This document shows, piece after piece, positions 24,594 through 33,296 of a stretch of DNA of 64,000 nucleotides. Under the pieces are notes generated by a model. It did no database searches and was not told the DNA's origin. It saw nothing but the letters and a program-made list of their open reading frames with translations. Position 1 is the stretch's first letter. The number at the start of each line of letters is the position of its first letter. The position numbers and the translations under genes are program-made. The stretch is from Caulobacter sp. Root1455. GTDB taxonomy: Bacteria; Pseudomonadota; Alphaproteobacteria; Caulobacterales; Caulobacteraceae. The stretch covers positions 150,587-214,586 of the forward strand of contig NZ_LMFQ01000021.1 in assembly GCF_001426905.1 (NCBI RefSeq), in the 5' to 3' direction.

Positions 24594-25556
24594 CTAGGCG
24601 ATCGGGGTTTCCGAGGAGCCGCCCTCGAGGCGCTCGACGGCGTCCTCGGCCATTTCGGCCACCTCGTCGTCGTCGCTCTCGGCGGCCATCCGGTACAGCT
24701 GCACGGCCTTGGCGCGGCTGGCCTTCACGCCCTCGCCGTCCTCATACATCTGGCCCAGTTCGTAATAGGCCGTCAGGTTGCCGGCGCTGGCCGACAGGGC
24801 GTAGAGGCTCAGGGCCTTTTGCAGATCGACCGCGACCCCTTCGCCGTTGTGATAGGCGGCGGCGACATTGGCCATGGCCACCGCCGAGCCTTGCTGGGCC
24901 GCGTCCACATAGAGCTGCAGCGCCTGGACCTCGTCGACCGGCACGCCGTAGCCCTGCAGGTAGTACGAGCCCAGATCGTTGATCGCGTCGACCGAGCCGG
25001 CGGCGGCGGCCTTGCGCATCCAGGCCACGGCCTGAGCCTCATCGGCGGGCAGGCCCAGTCCCAGCTGATAGGCCAGGGCCAGCTTGTACATCCCGCCCTG
25101 GTCGCCGCCGGTCGCGGCCCGCCAATACCAGCCCACGGCCTGGGTCAGATCGTCGGCGGTGGTCTCGTAGACCAGCCCGGCGTTGTAGGCCCCCAGGGCG
25201 TCGCCCTCGGCGGCGGCGGCCTTGTACAGCGACAGCGCCTTGGCTTCGTCCTGATCCAGGTCGTCGCCCGCGAAATAGAGATTGCCCAGGGCGATCATGC
25301 AGGCGGTGTCGCCGGCCCTGACGCCCGCGTTAAGCCAGCGCACCGCGGCGTCGACGTCCCGCTGGTCGCCCTCGGCGGTCAGATAGCTTTGCGCCAGACG
25401 GTCGTAGACGCTGACGTCGCCAGCCTTGGCGCGGCGCAGAAGCTCGGCTCGCGCGGGCTCGGCCTGCCCAACGGGCGCCGCCAAGACCGGCGCGCTCGTC
25501 GCCAGCATCGCCGCCAGGACCAGACCCGTCAGGCCGCTCGTCGCCATCCGTCCCAT
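24594..25556 (-). CDS. Secreted Sel1-repeat protein
   Basis: A 320-residue protein with a signal peptide (GLTGLVLAAMLATSAPVLAA). Seven or so Sel1-like repeats follow, each with the A..WL..AA..G...A...LG..Y..G pattern (for example AVRWLNAGVRAGDTACMIAL and AVAWMRKAAAAGSVDAINDL), forming an alpha solenoid for protein-protein contacts. It ends with an acidic EMAEDAVERLEGGSSETPIA. Periplasmic. The next gene upstream is divergent. Confidence 0.88.
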   Translation of the reverse strand: MGRMATSGLTGLVLAAMLATSAPVLAAPVGQAEPARAELLRRAKAGDVSVYDRLAQSYLTAEGDQRDVDAAVRWLNAGVRAGDTACMIALGNLYFAGDDLDQDEAKALSLYKAAAAEGDALGAYNAGLVYETTADDLTQAVGWYWRAATGGDQGGMYKLALAYQLGLGLPADEAQAVAWMRKAAAAGSVDAINDLGSYYLQGYGVPVDEVQALQLYVDAAQQGSAVAMANVAAAYHNGEGVAVDLQKALSLYALSASAGNLTAYYELGQMYEDGEGVKASRAKAVQLYRMAAESDDDEVAEMAEDAVERLEGGSSETPIA

Positions 25557-25633
25557 CTTCGTACGCCCCTAACGATCAGAACCTAGGGATGGACTTGCGT
25601 ACCACCCTTGTCAAAACGCCGAACGTAGGCAGG

Positions 25634-25667
25634 TTGACGCATGGAAACGGAACGGGAACATGCTATA
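25634..25667 (+). promoter_or_regulatory. Candidate housekeeping promoter of the Lhr-type helicase
   Basis: TTGACGC (25634-25640) matches the Caulobacter -35 consensus TTGACGS, and GCTATA (25662-25667) resembles the -10 GCTANAWC, though the 21-base spacing is longer than usual (10-14). If the -10 is used, transcription would start near 25674-25677, the helicase ATG, so the mRNA may be leaderless. Confidence 0.35.
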
Positions 25668-25676
25668 GGCCGATCA

Positions 25677-28241
25677 ATGGCCGAGGCGACCGCCCTTCCT
25701 CCCCGCTTTGAGCAGTGGTTCGCCTCGCGCGGCTGGGCGCCCAGGCCGCATCAGTTGGCCATGATCGAGAAGGGCCGGCTGGGCCGCGACGCCCTGCTGA
25801 TCGCGCCCACGGGCGGCGGCAAGACCCTGGCCGGCTTCCTGCCCAGCCTGATCGAGCTGGCGCAGCGCGCGCCGCGCAACACGCCGGCGGGCGTCCACAC
25901 CCTCTACATCTCGCCGCTCAAGGCCCTGGCGGTCGACATCGAGCGCAACCTGGCCACGCCGATCCGCGAGATGGGCCTGAACATCGTCGCCGAGAGCCGC
26001 ACCGGCGACACCGGCGAGGCCCGCAAGCAGCGCCAGCGCCTGCGGCCGCCCGACATCCTGCTGACCACGCCCGAGCAACTGGCCCTGTTCTGCGCCTGGG
26101 AGGGCGCGCGGGGTTATTTCGCCGACCTGTCCTGCGTCATCATCGACGAGGCCCACGCCATCTGGCCGTCTAAGCGCGGCGACCTGCTGTCGCTGGGCCT
26201 GGCGCGGCTGCAGCTGTTCGCGCCGAACCTGCGGCGGGTCGGGCTGTCGGCGACGGTGGACGATCCGGACCTGGTGCGGCGGTGGCTGGGCTGGAACGGC
26301 CCTCCCCCCGTGGGGGAGGCGACGCAAAGCGTCGGTGGGGGGAATCTTGATAAGCCAGCCACTCCCCCCTCCGTCGATCTTCGATCGACACCTCCCCCAC
26401 AGGGGGAGGAACTGCATTCCGTTGACCTCGTCCTGGGTTCCGGCGGCGCGCAGCCGATCGTCGAGGTGCTGGTGTCCGGCGGCAAGGTGCCCTGGGCGGG
26501 CCATACGGCCCAGCATGCCATGGCCGAGATCTACGAGATCATCAAAGGCGCCAAGACCGCCCTGGTCTTCGTCAACACGCGTTTTCAAGCGGAATTTGCC
26601 TTCCAGGAACTCTGGAAGCTGAACGACGACGGCTTGGCCATCGCCCTGCACCACGGCAGCCTGGCGGCCGAGCAACGCCGCAAGGTCGAGGCGGCCATGG
26701 CGCGCGGCGAGATCCGGGCCGTGGTCTGCACCTCGACCCTGGACATGGGCATCGACTGGGGCGACGTCGACCTGGTCATCCAGCTGGCCGCGCCCAAGGG
26801 CGCCTCGCGGATGGTCCAGCGGATCGGCCGCGCCAACCACCGCCTGGACGAGCCCTCGCGCGCCATCCTGGCTCCGGCCAACCGCTTCGAATATCTGGAG
26901 TGCCGCGCCGCCGCCGACGCCATCCTGGGCGGCCACCTGGACGGCGAGCCGGCCCGCACCGGCACGCTGGACACCCTGGCCCAGCACATCATGGGCTGCG
27001 CGTGTTCCGAACCCTTCGCCCTGACCGACCTCTATGACGAGGTTCGCACGTCCGGTCCCTATGCCGACCTGTCGTGGGAGGACTTCGAGACCGTCGTCGA
27101 CTTCGTCTCGACTGGCGGCTACGCGCTGCGCACCTATGACAAGTTCCGCCGCATCGTGCCGGGCCAGGACGGCCTCTGGCGCGCCCGCAACGCCCAGGCG
27201 GTGCTGGCCCACCGGATGAACATCGGGGCCATCGTATCGCCGGCCATGATCAATGTCCGTATAGGCGGCGGCAAACGCCCCATGGGCGGGCGCAAGGTCG
27301 GCGAGGCCGAGGAAGGCTTCTTCGAGGCGATGACGCCGGGCGACACCTTCATCTTCGCCGGCCAGGTCTGGCGGTTCAACAGCCTGGTCGGGGCCGACGC
27401 GTTCGTCACCCCCGCGCCCGACAAGGACCCGATGATGCCCAGCTGGGGCGGGTCGAAGTTCCCGTTGTCGACCTATCTGGCCGGCCGCGTGCGGGCGATG
27501 ATGCACGACGAGCGCGAATGGCCCGCCCTGCCCCCCGACGTCCAGGAGTGGCTGAACTATCAGAAGGTCCGCTCGATCATGCCCGAGCAGGACGAGATGC
27601 TGCTGGAGACCTTCCCGCATGGGAAGCGCTTCCATCTGGTCTGCTATCCGTTCGAGGGACGCCTGGCCCACACCACCCTGGCCATGCTGCTGACGCGGCG
27701 GCTGGACCGGCTGGGCATCGGCCCGTTGGGCTTCGTGGCCAACGACTACGCGGTCGCCATCTGGGCGCTGAAGCCGATGGACGAGCTGGATCTGGACGAG
27801 CTGTTCGCCCAGGACATGCTGGGCGACGACCTGGAAGCGTGGCTGGATGAAAGCTTCCTGATGAAGCGGGCCTTCAAGGCCTGCGCCCTGATCTCGGGCC
27901 TGATCGAGCGCCGCCATCCGGGCCAGGAGAAATCCGGCCGCCAGGTGACCTTCTCGACCGACCTGATCTATGACGTCCTGCGCCGCCACCAGCCCGACCA
28001 TCTGCTGCTGCGCTGCGCCCGGGCCGACGCGGCGACCGGTTCGCTGGACGTGGCGCGGCTGGGCGACCTGCTGGCGCGGATCGGCGGCGGCCGCATCCGC
28101 CATGCGGCGCTGGACCATGTTTCGCCGTTCGCCGTGCCGATCATGCTGGAGATCGGTCGCGAACGCGCCCCGGGCGACGCGGCCGGGGAAATGATCCTGG
28201 CCGAGGCCGAGGAAGACCTGATCGCCGAGGCGATGGCTTGA
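25677..28241 (+). CDS. Ligase-associated DNA damage response DEXH-box helicase
   Basis: An 854-residue Lhr-type SF2 helicase. Opening RFEQWFASRGWAPRPHQLAM; Walker A LIAPTGGGKTLAGFLP; DEAH box CVIIDEAHAIWPSKRGD; motif III LSATVDDP; motif V DMGIDWGDVDLVIQL; motif VI RMVQRIGRANHRLD. The long C-terminal domain is that of the ligase-associated helicase linked to LigC, an exonuclease and PdeM. ATG 25677 is chosen over 25641 because the latter overlaps the -10 element. Residues about 209-245 are an insertion made by a palindromic repeat. Confidence 0.92.
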   Translation: MAEATALPPRFEQWFASRGWAPRPHQLAMIEKGRLGRDALLIAPTGGGKTLAGFLPSLIELAQRAPRNTPAGVHTLYISPLKALAVDIERNLATPIREMGLNIVAESRTGDTGEARKQRQRLRPPDILLTTPEQLALFCAWEGARGYFADLSCVIIDEAHAIWPSKRGDLLSLGLARLQLFAPNLRRVGLSATVDDPDLVRRWLGWNGPPPVGEATQSVGGGNLDKPATPPSVDLRSTPPPQGEELHSVDLVLGSGGAQPIVEVLVSGGKVPWAGHTAQHAMAEIYEIIKGAKTALVFVNTRFQAEFAFQELWKLNDDGLAIALHHGSLAAEQRRKVEAAMARGEIRAVVCTSTLDMGIDWGDVDLVIQLAAPKGASRMVQRIGRANHRLDEPSRAILAPANRFEYLECRAAADAILGGHLDGEPARTGTLDTLAQHIMGCACSEPFALTDLYDEVRTSGPYADLSWEDFETVVDFVSTGGYALRTYDKFRRIVPGQDGLWRARNAQAVLAHRMNIGAIVSPAMINVRIGGGKRPMGGRKVGEAEEGFFEAMTPGDTFIFAGQVWRFNSLVGADAFVTPAPDKDPMMPSWGGSKFPLSTYLAGRVRAMMHDEREWPALPPDVQEWLNYQKVRSIMPEQDEMLLETFPHGKRFHLVCYPFEGRLAHTTLAMLLTRRLDRLGIGPLGFVANDYAVAIWALKPMDELDLDELFAQDMLGDDLEAWLDESFLMKRAFKACALISGLIERRHPGQEKSGRQVTFSTDLIYDVLRRHQPDHLLLRCARADAATGSLDVARLGDLLARIGGGRIRHAALDHVSPFAVPIMLEIGRERAPGDAAGEMILAEAEEDLIAEAMA
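26301..26411. repeat. Compound palindromic repeat inside the helicase gene
   Basis: Two copies of a CCTCCCCC-N2-TGGGGGAGG unit (26301-26319 and 26391-26411) lie in inverted orientation, each followed inward by a stem (GACGC.AAA.GCGTC; GTCGATC.TTC.GATCGAC) and then a G/C-run. The whole 111-bp block is in frame (37 codons) and codes for a low-complexity Pro/Gly/Ser-rich stretch between the helicase core strands WLGWNG and VDLVLGSGG. Such units are normally intergenic in Caulobacter. Confidence 0.8.
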
Positions 28242-28283
28242 TGCCTGATCGCGGAGCGATAACCTAGTGAGAGTATCCACGAC

Positions 28284-28997
28284 GTGACCAGTCTGGCGTT
28301 CCAAATCGGCGACTGCGGCGGCCTGCGGATCGAGATCGCGGGGGCGCGCGCCGTGCTGCGTCACTCCGGAGCCCTGTGGCTGGAAGCCGAGCGCACCATG
28401 GTCGTGGCCGACCTGCACTTCGAGAAGGGCAGCAGCTACGCCGCGCGCTTCGGCCAGATGCTGCCGCCCTACGACACGCGCGAGACCCTGGACCGGCTGG
28501 AGCGCGAACTGGCGTCGCTGTCGCCCGCGACCCTGGTCTTCCTGGGCGACAGCTTCCACGACGGGGCCGGCGAGGACCGGCTGCCGGAGGAAGACCGGGC
28601 CCGGATCGCCGCCCTGGCCGTGGGTCGCCGACTGGTCTGGGCGGTGGGCAATCACGACGAGGACGGCCCCCGCGCCCTGCCCGGCGACGTGGTCGACGAG
28701 GCGGCGATCGCCGGTCTGACCTTCCGCCACGAGCCCGTGCCCGGCGCTCAGCCCGGCGAGGTGGCCGGCCACCTGCATCCGGCGGCCCGCGTCACCAGCG
28801 GTCGGGCCACCGTGCGGCGGCGCTGTTTCGTCACCGACGGCAGCCGCCTGGTCCTGCCGGCCTTCGGGGCCTTCACCGGCGGACTGAACATCCTGGACCA
28901 GGCTTTCGCGCCTCTGTTCGGCGGCCCGGCCCTGGCGGCCGCCTTGGGCCCCCGTCGGGTGCACGCGGTCGGCTGGAAGTCGCTGCGCCCGGACTAG
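28284..28997 (+). CDS. pdeM: Ligase-associated endonuclease PdeM
   Basis: A 237-residue calcineurin-like metallophosphoesterase with a GTG start 42 bases after the helicase. Metal motifs: VVADLHFEKGSSYAARFG (D.H), LVFLGDSFHDG (GD), AVGNHDEDG (GNHD/E) and VAGHLHPAARVT (GH.H). PdeM is a Mn-dependent nuclease of the ligase-associated DNA repair set. Here only the helicase and nuclease genes are adjacent; the ligase and exonuclease partners must lie elsewhere. Tight spacing supports an operon with the helicase. Confidence 0.93.
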   Translation: MTSLAFQIGDCGGLRIEIAGARAVLRHSGALWLEAERTMVVADLHFEKGSSYAARFGQMLPPYDTRETLDRLERELASLSPATLVFLGDSFHDGAGEDRLPEEDRARIAALAVGRRLVWAVGNHDEDGPRALPGDVVDEAAIAGLTFRHEPVPGAQPGEVAGHLHPAARVTSGRATVRRRCFVTDGSRLVLPAFGAFTGGLNILDQAFAPLFGGPALAAALGPRRVHAVGWKSLRPD

Positions 28998-29009
28998 TGA
29001 CGCGACCTA

Positions 29010-29070
29010 GATCTTTGTTTTGACGAATTTTCTTCACGCGACCCGGAAGCGGCTTCGCTCGAAAACGCTC
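29010..29070. repeat. Dispersed alphaproteobacterial repeat (GAAAACGCTC family)
   Basis: Contains TTGTTTTGACGAATTTTC, then TTCACGCGACCCGGAAGC and TTCGCTCGAAAACGCTC. I recognise this block as a common intergenic repeat in Caulobacter and related genomes. It sits between pdeM and the next small secreted protein, 13 bases after the pdeM stop. Confidence 0.6.
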
Positions 29071-29132
29071 CAGACGGATCACCCATCGCGCCCGGGCGTT
29101 TGATCCCCGGGACATTGGTAAGGAGAACCGTT

Positions 29133-29600
29133 ATGCGACCGATCCTGATCGGCATCGGCGCCGTTCTAGCCCTGTCGGCTTCACCGCTGGCCGCCGCGGC
29201 CGGCGAGGCCCCGGTCAAGACCGTGGCCAAGCTCGACGCCAAGGACCCGAAATACGACACCGAAGCCTGCAAGGCCATTCGCGCCAAGGCGATCGACTAC
29301 GAGAAGTCCGGCTTGGTCAGCAAGGCCCTCAGCATGGGCGGCAACGCCGTGGTGCCGTTCGCCGGCACGGTGGCCTCGGCCGCCCTGGGCATGCAACAGG
29401 GCGCCAAGGAAGAAAAGCTCAGCAAACAGGTCGCCCTGGCCTGCGTGTCCGACCCGCTCAACGAGGAAACGCCGCTGATCAACGCGCCCAAGGCCCCGGA
29501 GCCCGCCTCGGTGGTCGTGATCGCCGCGCCTCCGGCCGATGTCACCACGGCCGCGGCGACGGACGCGGCGGCGACGGAAAAGCTGGCCACGGCCCGATAG
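29133..29600 (+). CDS. Secreted hypothetical protein, Ala-rich tail
   Basis: A 155-residue protein with a signal peptide (MRPILIGIGAVLALSASPLA, cleaved near AAAGEA). The mature part has CKAIRAKAIDYEKSG and a Gly/Ala-rich hydrophobic segment (VVPFAGTVASAALGMQQG) that could insert into membrane, then an Ala-rich tail DAAATEKLATAR. AAGGAG lies nine bases upstream of the ATG. Two cysteines could pair. No family recognised. Convergent with the DUF3429 gene, eight bases apart. Confidence 0.75.
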   Translation: MRPILIGIGAVLALSASPLAAAAGEAPVKTVAKLDAKDPKYDTEACKAIRAKAIDYEKSGLVSKALSMGGNAVVPFAGTVASAALGMQQGAKEEKLSKQVALACVSDPLNEETPLINAPKAPEPASVVVIAAPPADVTTAAATDAAATEKLATAR

Positions 29601-29608
29601 GGGCGCGT

Positions 29609-30088
29609 CTAGAGGTGGAGGGCCTGTTCCAAAGCGAAGGCCAGCGAAATGGCCGCGCCGGACGTCAGCAGGGTGCGCAGGCGCGGACGCCAGGCGGGAC
29701 CGTCATGGTTGGTCACGTCCCACAGCCATTGCAGGATGAAGACCAGCAGGAAGCCGGAAAGCTGCCAGGCGGGCTCGAACTTCAGGCCGCCCAGCAGTAG
29801 GCCGAAACCGGCCAGGGGGAACAACAGGGACAGGCCCAGGGTCAGCCAGCGCGGGTTGGGGCGCTCGATCTCGAGGCCGCACCGCACGCCGCCCAGATAC
29901 GACATCATGGCGCTGGAATAGGCCAGCAGGCTGATCAGCGCGACCTGGCGCATGTCGATGGGGCCGTAGCAGAACAGCGCCGAGCAGAGGACGAAGGGCA
30001 GCAACGTGGCCAGGCCGCAAACCCATACGGCCGGAGGTACCGGCACGCGATCCTGCGTGTGATCGGCCGCTGCTGCTTCGAACGCCAT
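29609..30088 (-). CDS. DUF3429 family integral membrane protein
   Basis: A 159-residue protein with five or so transmembrane helices: AVWVCGLATLLPFVLCSALF, ALISLLAYSSAMMSYLGGV, LTLGLSLLFPLAGFGLLLGG, and LSGFLLVFILQWLWD. The LGGVRCGLEI segment is the family's conserved site. GAAGGAG lies seven bases upstream of the ATG, which removes a long in-frame extension. Inner-membrane protein of unknown function; bacterial members are usually near the TCA or quinone genes, but not here. Confidence 0.88.
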   Translation of the reverse strand: MAFEAAAADHTQDRVPVPPAVWVCGLATLLPFVLCSALFCYGPIDMRQVALISLLAYSSAMMSYLGGVRCGLEIERPNPRWLTLGLSLLFPLAGFGLLLGGLKFEPAWQLSGFLLVFILQWLWDVTNHDGPAWRPRLRTLLTSGAAISLAFALEQALHL

Positions 30089-30186
30089 GTCTACTCCTTC
30101 GGGCGCGAGCTCCGACGCGCGCCCTTCCCCCCGGAAGGGACCGACTATTACCGAGGTCAGCCCATAGGTCCACGAACGATATTTGA

Positions 30187-30206
30187 CCACAGGACACAGC
30201 CTGTGG
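30187..30206. terminator. Inverted repeat upstream of DUF3429 / downstream of podJ
   Basis: CCACAGG-ACACAG-CCTGTGG: 7-bp arms, 6-base loop. It lies 73 bases beyond the podJ stop in podJ's direction. There is no T-tract. It may be a podJ terminator. The rest of 30089-30278 shows no gene. Confidence 0.4.
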
Positions 30207-30278
30207 ACGAGCATCGCAGTATGCTCACCTAAACGAGCTTTGAAAGCTTGGCTTTGGCGATCGAAACGATCGTCGGGC

Positions 30279-33200
30279 TCAGCGGGCCCAGGTCGACAGG
30301 CGGCTGAGGGTCTCGCCGTCCAGCGCGCCGGATGTCTGGAGATTCTGGTCGCGCTGATAGGCGGCGATGGCCATCTGCAGGGCCGGCGAGGTGACGCCGT
30401 CCTGAGGGCCCTGATAGTAGCCCAGCTTGGAGAGCGCCCGCTGAGCGGTGGCCAGGCCGGCGCTGGGCGCGGCGGCCGTGGCGACGGTCTGGACCGGCGT
30501 CGCGGCCTGAGAGCGGAAGGCGCTGGCCGAACGCTCGGCGATCCGCTGGCCCTCGGCGGTCAACTGGGCGCGCAGGGCGATGGCCCGGGCGCGCGAGGCG
30601 GTGTCGCCCGACCGCGCGGCGATCAGGTACCACTTGTAGGCTTCGGTCGGGTTTTGGCTGACGCCCCAACCGCCTTCATAGAGCTGGGCCAGGTTGAACT
30701 GGCTGTCGACCAGGCCCAGGTCCGACGCCTTGCGGAACCAGCTGGCGGCCTTGGTCGAGTTCCGTTCGCCGCCTTCGCCCTTGTAGTAGTACAGGGCCAT
30801 GTTGTGCATGGCGCGGGCCTCGCCGGCCGTGGCGGCGCGCTCGGTCCAGCGACGGGCCTCGACCAGGTCCTTCTTCACCCCGCCCTCGCCGACCTCGTAC
30901 ATCTTGGCCAGATAGAACTGGGCGCGCGGCAGGCCGAGGTTGGCGGCCTTGCGCAGGCTGTCCAGACCGGTGCGGTCCTTGGCCTCAATGCGGCGCACGC
31001 CGTCTTCGTAGAGCGCCTGAGCGTTCTCGGCGGGCGGCGTCGCGACGGCGGCGAGCGCGGCGTCGACGGGAGCCGCTTCCACCGGAGCCGGCGTGGTCAG
31101 CGCCACGGCGGCGCGGGCGCCGACCGGGCTGGTGTCGGTTTCGGCGGTGCGGATCTCGCCCGTGGTCTTGTTCGACAGGCCCTGGGCCACGCGGTCCGGC
31201 AGCGGGCCAGTGCCTTGGGTCAGGCTCATGATCGCGCCGGCCGAGGCCACGCCCAGGCAGGCGGCGGTCGCCGAAACCATCAGGGCGGTCTTCATCGCGC
31301 CCTTCTTGGCCTTCTTCTGGGCGCTCTTGGCGCCGAAGCCGGCGAACAGCGAGGTCCCCGTCTTCTTGTCCTTGGGCTTGTCCTTGCCCTTGGCGTCGCC
31401 GGTCAGAGCGGCCTGACGGGCGGCGGCCCGGGCCTGCTCGATCACTTCCCGCGTCGACAGCGGGCGCGACGGCGCGGCGGGCTCTTGCGGGGCGGAAAAT
31501 TCGGCGGCGGCGAACTCGGGAGCCGAGAAATCGCTGTCGTATTCCGTTTCCGGCTCGAACGCCGTTTCCGGTTCCAGGGCCGAGGTGAAGCCGTCGGCGG
31601 CCTCGAAGTCCTCGTCGCCGAATTCGAGCTCGGGCGGCTCGCTGGTCGGGAAGGCCGTGGTTTCGAACGCCGGGGCCTCGAAGGCGGGCCTCTGGAAGGC
31701 GGCCGGCGCGGCGGTGCGCGCCGGCGTGGAGGCCTTGGCCGGCATGTAGGCGGCCGGCTGGTCGAAGACGTCCTCGGGCACGGCCTCGCCGCCGAACGAA
31801 TAGCGCTCGCCGTCGTCGAACGGCGACGGGGCGGGACGCGCGGGCGGCGCGGCGGCGGCGGCGGCGGCCTGCTCGGCCAGGCGGCGCTGGGCCTCGCCCA
31901 GCTTGGTGTCGATCTTCTCGCGCGCTTCCTCCAGCAGGCGGGCGGTGCGCTCCTCGCTCTGGCGGATGCGGTCGACCAGTTCCTGCGAGGTGCGCTCGTG
32001 GCGCTGGTTCAGGCGGTCGGTGACGCGGGTGACCTGGTCGCCGACGTCGTCGATGGCCAGGGCGTTGCGGCGTTCGGCGTTGCTGATCCGCTCGGCCAGC
32101 TTCTCGGTGATCCGGGCGATTTCCGTGCCCAGCTTCTCGAGGGCCTGGGCCTGGACGCTGTCGGCGCGGTTCAGCTTCTGGTCGATGCTGGCGGCGACCT
32201 GCGCGATGGCGGCGGTGTTGCGGGCGTCCGAGGTCTGGACGCGGCGGTTCAGGGCGTCGGCCATGCCGACCACTTCACGGCCCATGTGCTCGATGGCCTT
32301 GGCCGAGCGCTGCTCGGCGGCCTGCACGTGGGCGGTCATCTCGCCGAGCTTTTGCTCCATGCGGTCGAAGCGGCCGTCGGCGGATTGGCGCAGCTTGGTC
32401 GCCATCTCCAGGCGGGCGGCTTCCATGCGCTGGGTCAGGCTGCCGGTCAGGTCGTCCAGACGCTTCTGGATACCCTCGCCCGGATTGCTGCTCTCGACGG
32501 TCTGAAGACGGCCGTCCAGGGCGCTGAACGAGGTGTTCAGGGCCTGCAGGGCCTCGGCGGTGCGGGCTTCGGCGGCTTCCAGGCGCTGACCCAGACGGGC
32601 CACGACCTCTTCGACCAGGGCCGAGGGATCGCCGGCCCCGACGCCGGCCTGGTTGTCCAGGCGCTGTTCCAGATGGGCGAGGGTCTCGCGGGTGCGGGCT
32701 TCGCCTTCATAGAGGTGCCCGGCGACCTTGCCCAAGGCCCCTTCCAGGGCCCGAAGCGCTTCGGCCGAGCGCGGGCCGACGGCTTCGGCTTCGATGCGGC
32801 GCAGCCGCTCGGCGGCGCGGGTCTGGTCGGTCTTGATCTCGTCCACCACGCCCTCGAAGCGGGCGGCCACGGCGACCTGCTCGCGCTCGGCGGCGACCAG
32901 GCGCTGGAGGGCGCCGCGCACGGATTCGTCGATGCCGTTGATGGCCTGGGCCGAACGCTTCTCGGCCGCCTCGATGCGGTCGGTCAGGCGGTCCAGGGCG
33001 ACGGCCACGCGGCCGACCTCGTCGGCGGGATGCTCACGGGCTTCGATGCGCGACGGCGCGCCGCCGCGGTCGGTCTCGTAATAGGAAGGTTTGGCGCCGT
33101 CGTTGTTGACCGCCAGGGAGGGACGGCTGGGTTCGCCGAAGGCTTCCAGGGCCGAGACGTCGAAACCCTCGCCCTCGATGATCATGCGGTTGAGCCATTC

Positions 33201-33296
33201 GCCCAGCGTCATGCCGGAGCGACGCGCGAGATCCTTAGCGACCTCCCGTGCCTTGGGGTCGATCCCCTTAACGCTCCATGGCGCCGCGGCCGTCAT
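30279..33296 (-). CDS. podJ: PodJ polar organelle development protein
   Basis: A 1005-residue polarity factor. The N-terminus MTAAAPWSVKGIDPKAREVA has the PodJ signature. Residues about 80-480 are long coiled coil with repeated R..AAE.R...A....; about 490-640 is Ala/Pro-rich and disordered; one transmembrane helix is at about 668-690; the periplasmic part has three Sel1 repeats (for example NLGLPRAQFYLAKMYEVGEG) and a peptidoglycan-binding domain ending LQTSGALDGETLSRLSTWAR. In Caulobacter PodJ marks the new pole and directs the pili and chemosensory assembly. Slightly longer than the 974 residues I recall for C. crescentus. Confidence 0.93.
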   Translation of the reverse strand: MTAAAPWSVKGIDPKAREVAKDLARRSGMTLGEWLNRMIIEGEGFDVSALEAFGEPSRPSLAVNNDGAKPSYYETDRGGAPSRIEAREHPADEVGRVAVALDRLTDRIEAAEKRSAQAINGIDESVRGALQRLVAAEREQVAVAARFEGVVDEIKTDQTRAAERLRRIEAEAVGPRSAEALRALEGALGKVAGHLYEGEARTRETLAHLEQRLDNQAGVGAGDPSALVEEVVARLGQRLEAAEARTAEALQALNTSFSALDGRLQTVESSNPGEGIQKRLDDLTGSLTQRMEAARLEMATKLRQSADGRFDRMEQKLGEMTAHVQAAEQRSAKAIEHMGREVVGMADALNRRVQTSDARNTAAIAQVAASIDQKLNRADSVQAQALEKLGTEIARITEKLAERISNAERRNALAIDDVGDQVTRVTDRLNQRHERTSQELVDRIRQSEERTARLLEEAREKIDTKLGEAQRRLAEQAAAAAAAPPARPAPSPFDDGERYSFGGEAVPEDVFDQPAAYMPAKASTPARTAAPAAFQRPAFEAPAFETTAFPTSEPPELEFGDEDFEAADGFTSALEPETAFEPETEYDSDFSAPEFAAAEFSAPQEPAAPSRPLSTREVIEQARAAARQAALTGDAKGKDKPKDKKTGTSLFAGFGAKSAQKKAKKGAMKTALMVSATAACLGVASAGAIMSLTQGTGPLPDRVAQGLSNKTTGEIRTAETDTSPVGARAAVALTTPAPVEAAPVDAALAAVATPPAENAQALYEDGVRRIEAKDRTGLDSLRKAANLGLPRAQFYLAKMYEVGEGGVKKDLVEARRWTERAATAGEARAMHNMALYYYKGEGGERNSTKAASWFRKASDLGLVDSQFNLAQLYEGGWGVSQNPTEAYKWYLIAARSGDTASRARAIALRAQLTAEGQRIAERSASAFRSQAATPVQTVATAAAPSAGLATAQRALSKLGYYQGPQDGVTSPALQMAIAAYQRDQNLQTSGALDGETLSRLSTWAR

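Noticed and set aside
25674..28964. Continuous 1096-codon open frame on the minus strand opposite the helicase and pdeM
   Set aside because: It is the antisense of two recognised genes; the protein is Gly/Ala/Arg/Gln-rich with no domain. Long antisense frames are expected from high GC3.
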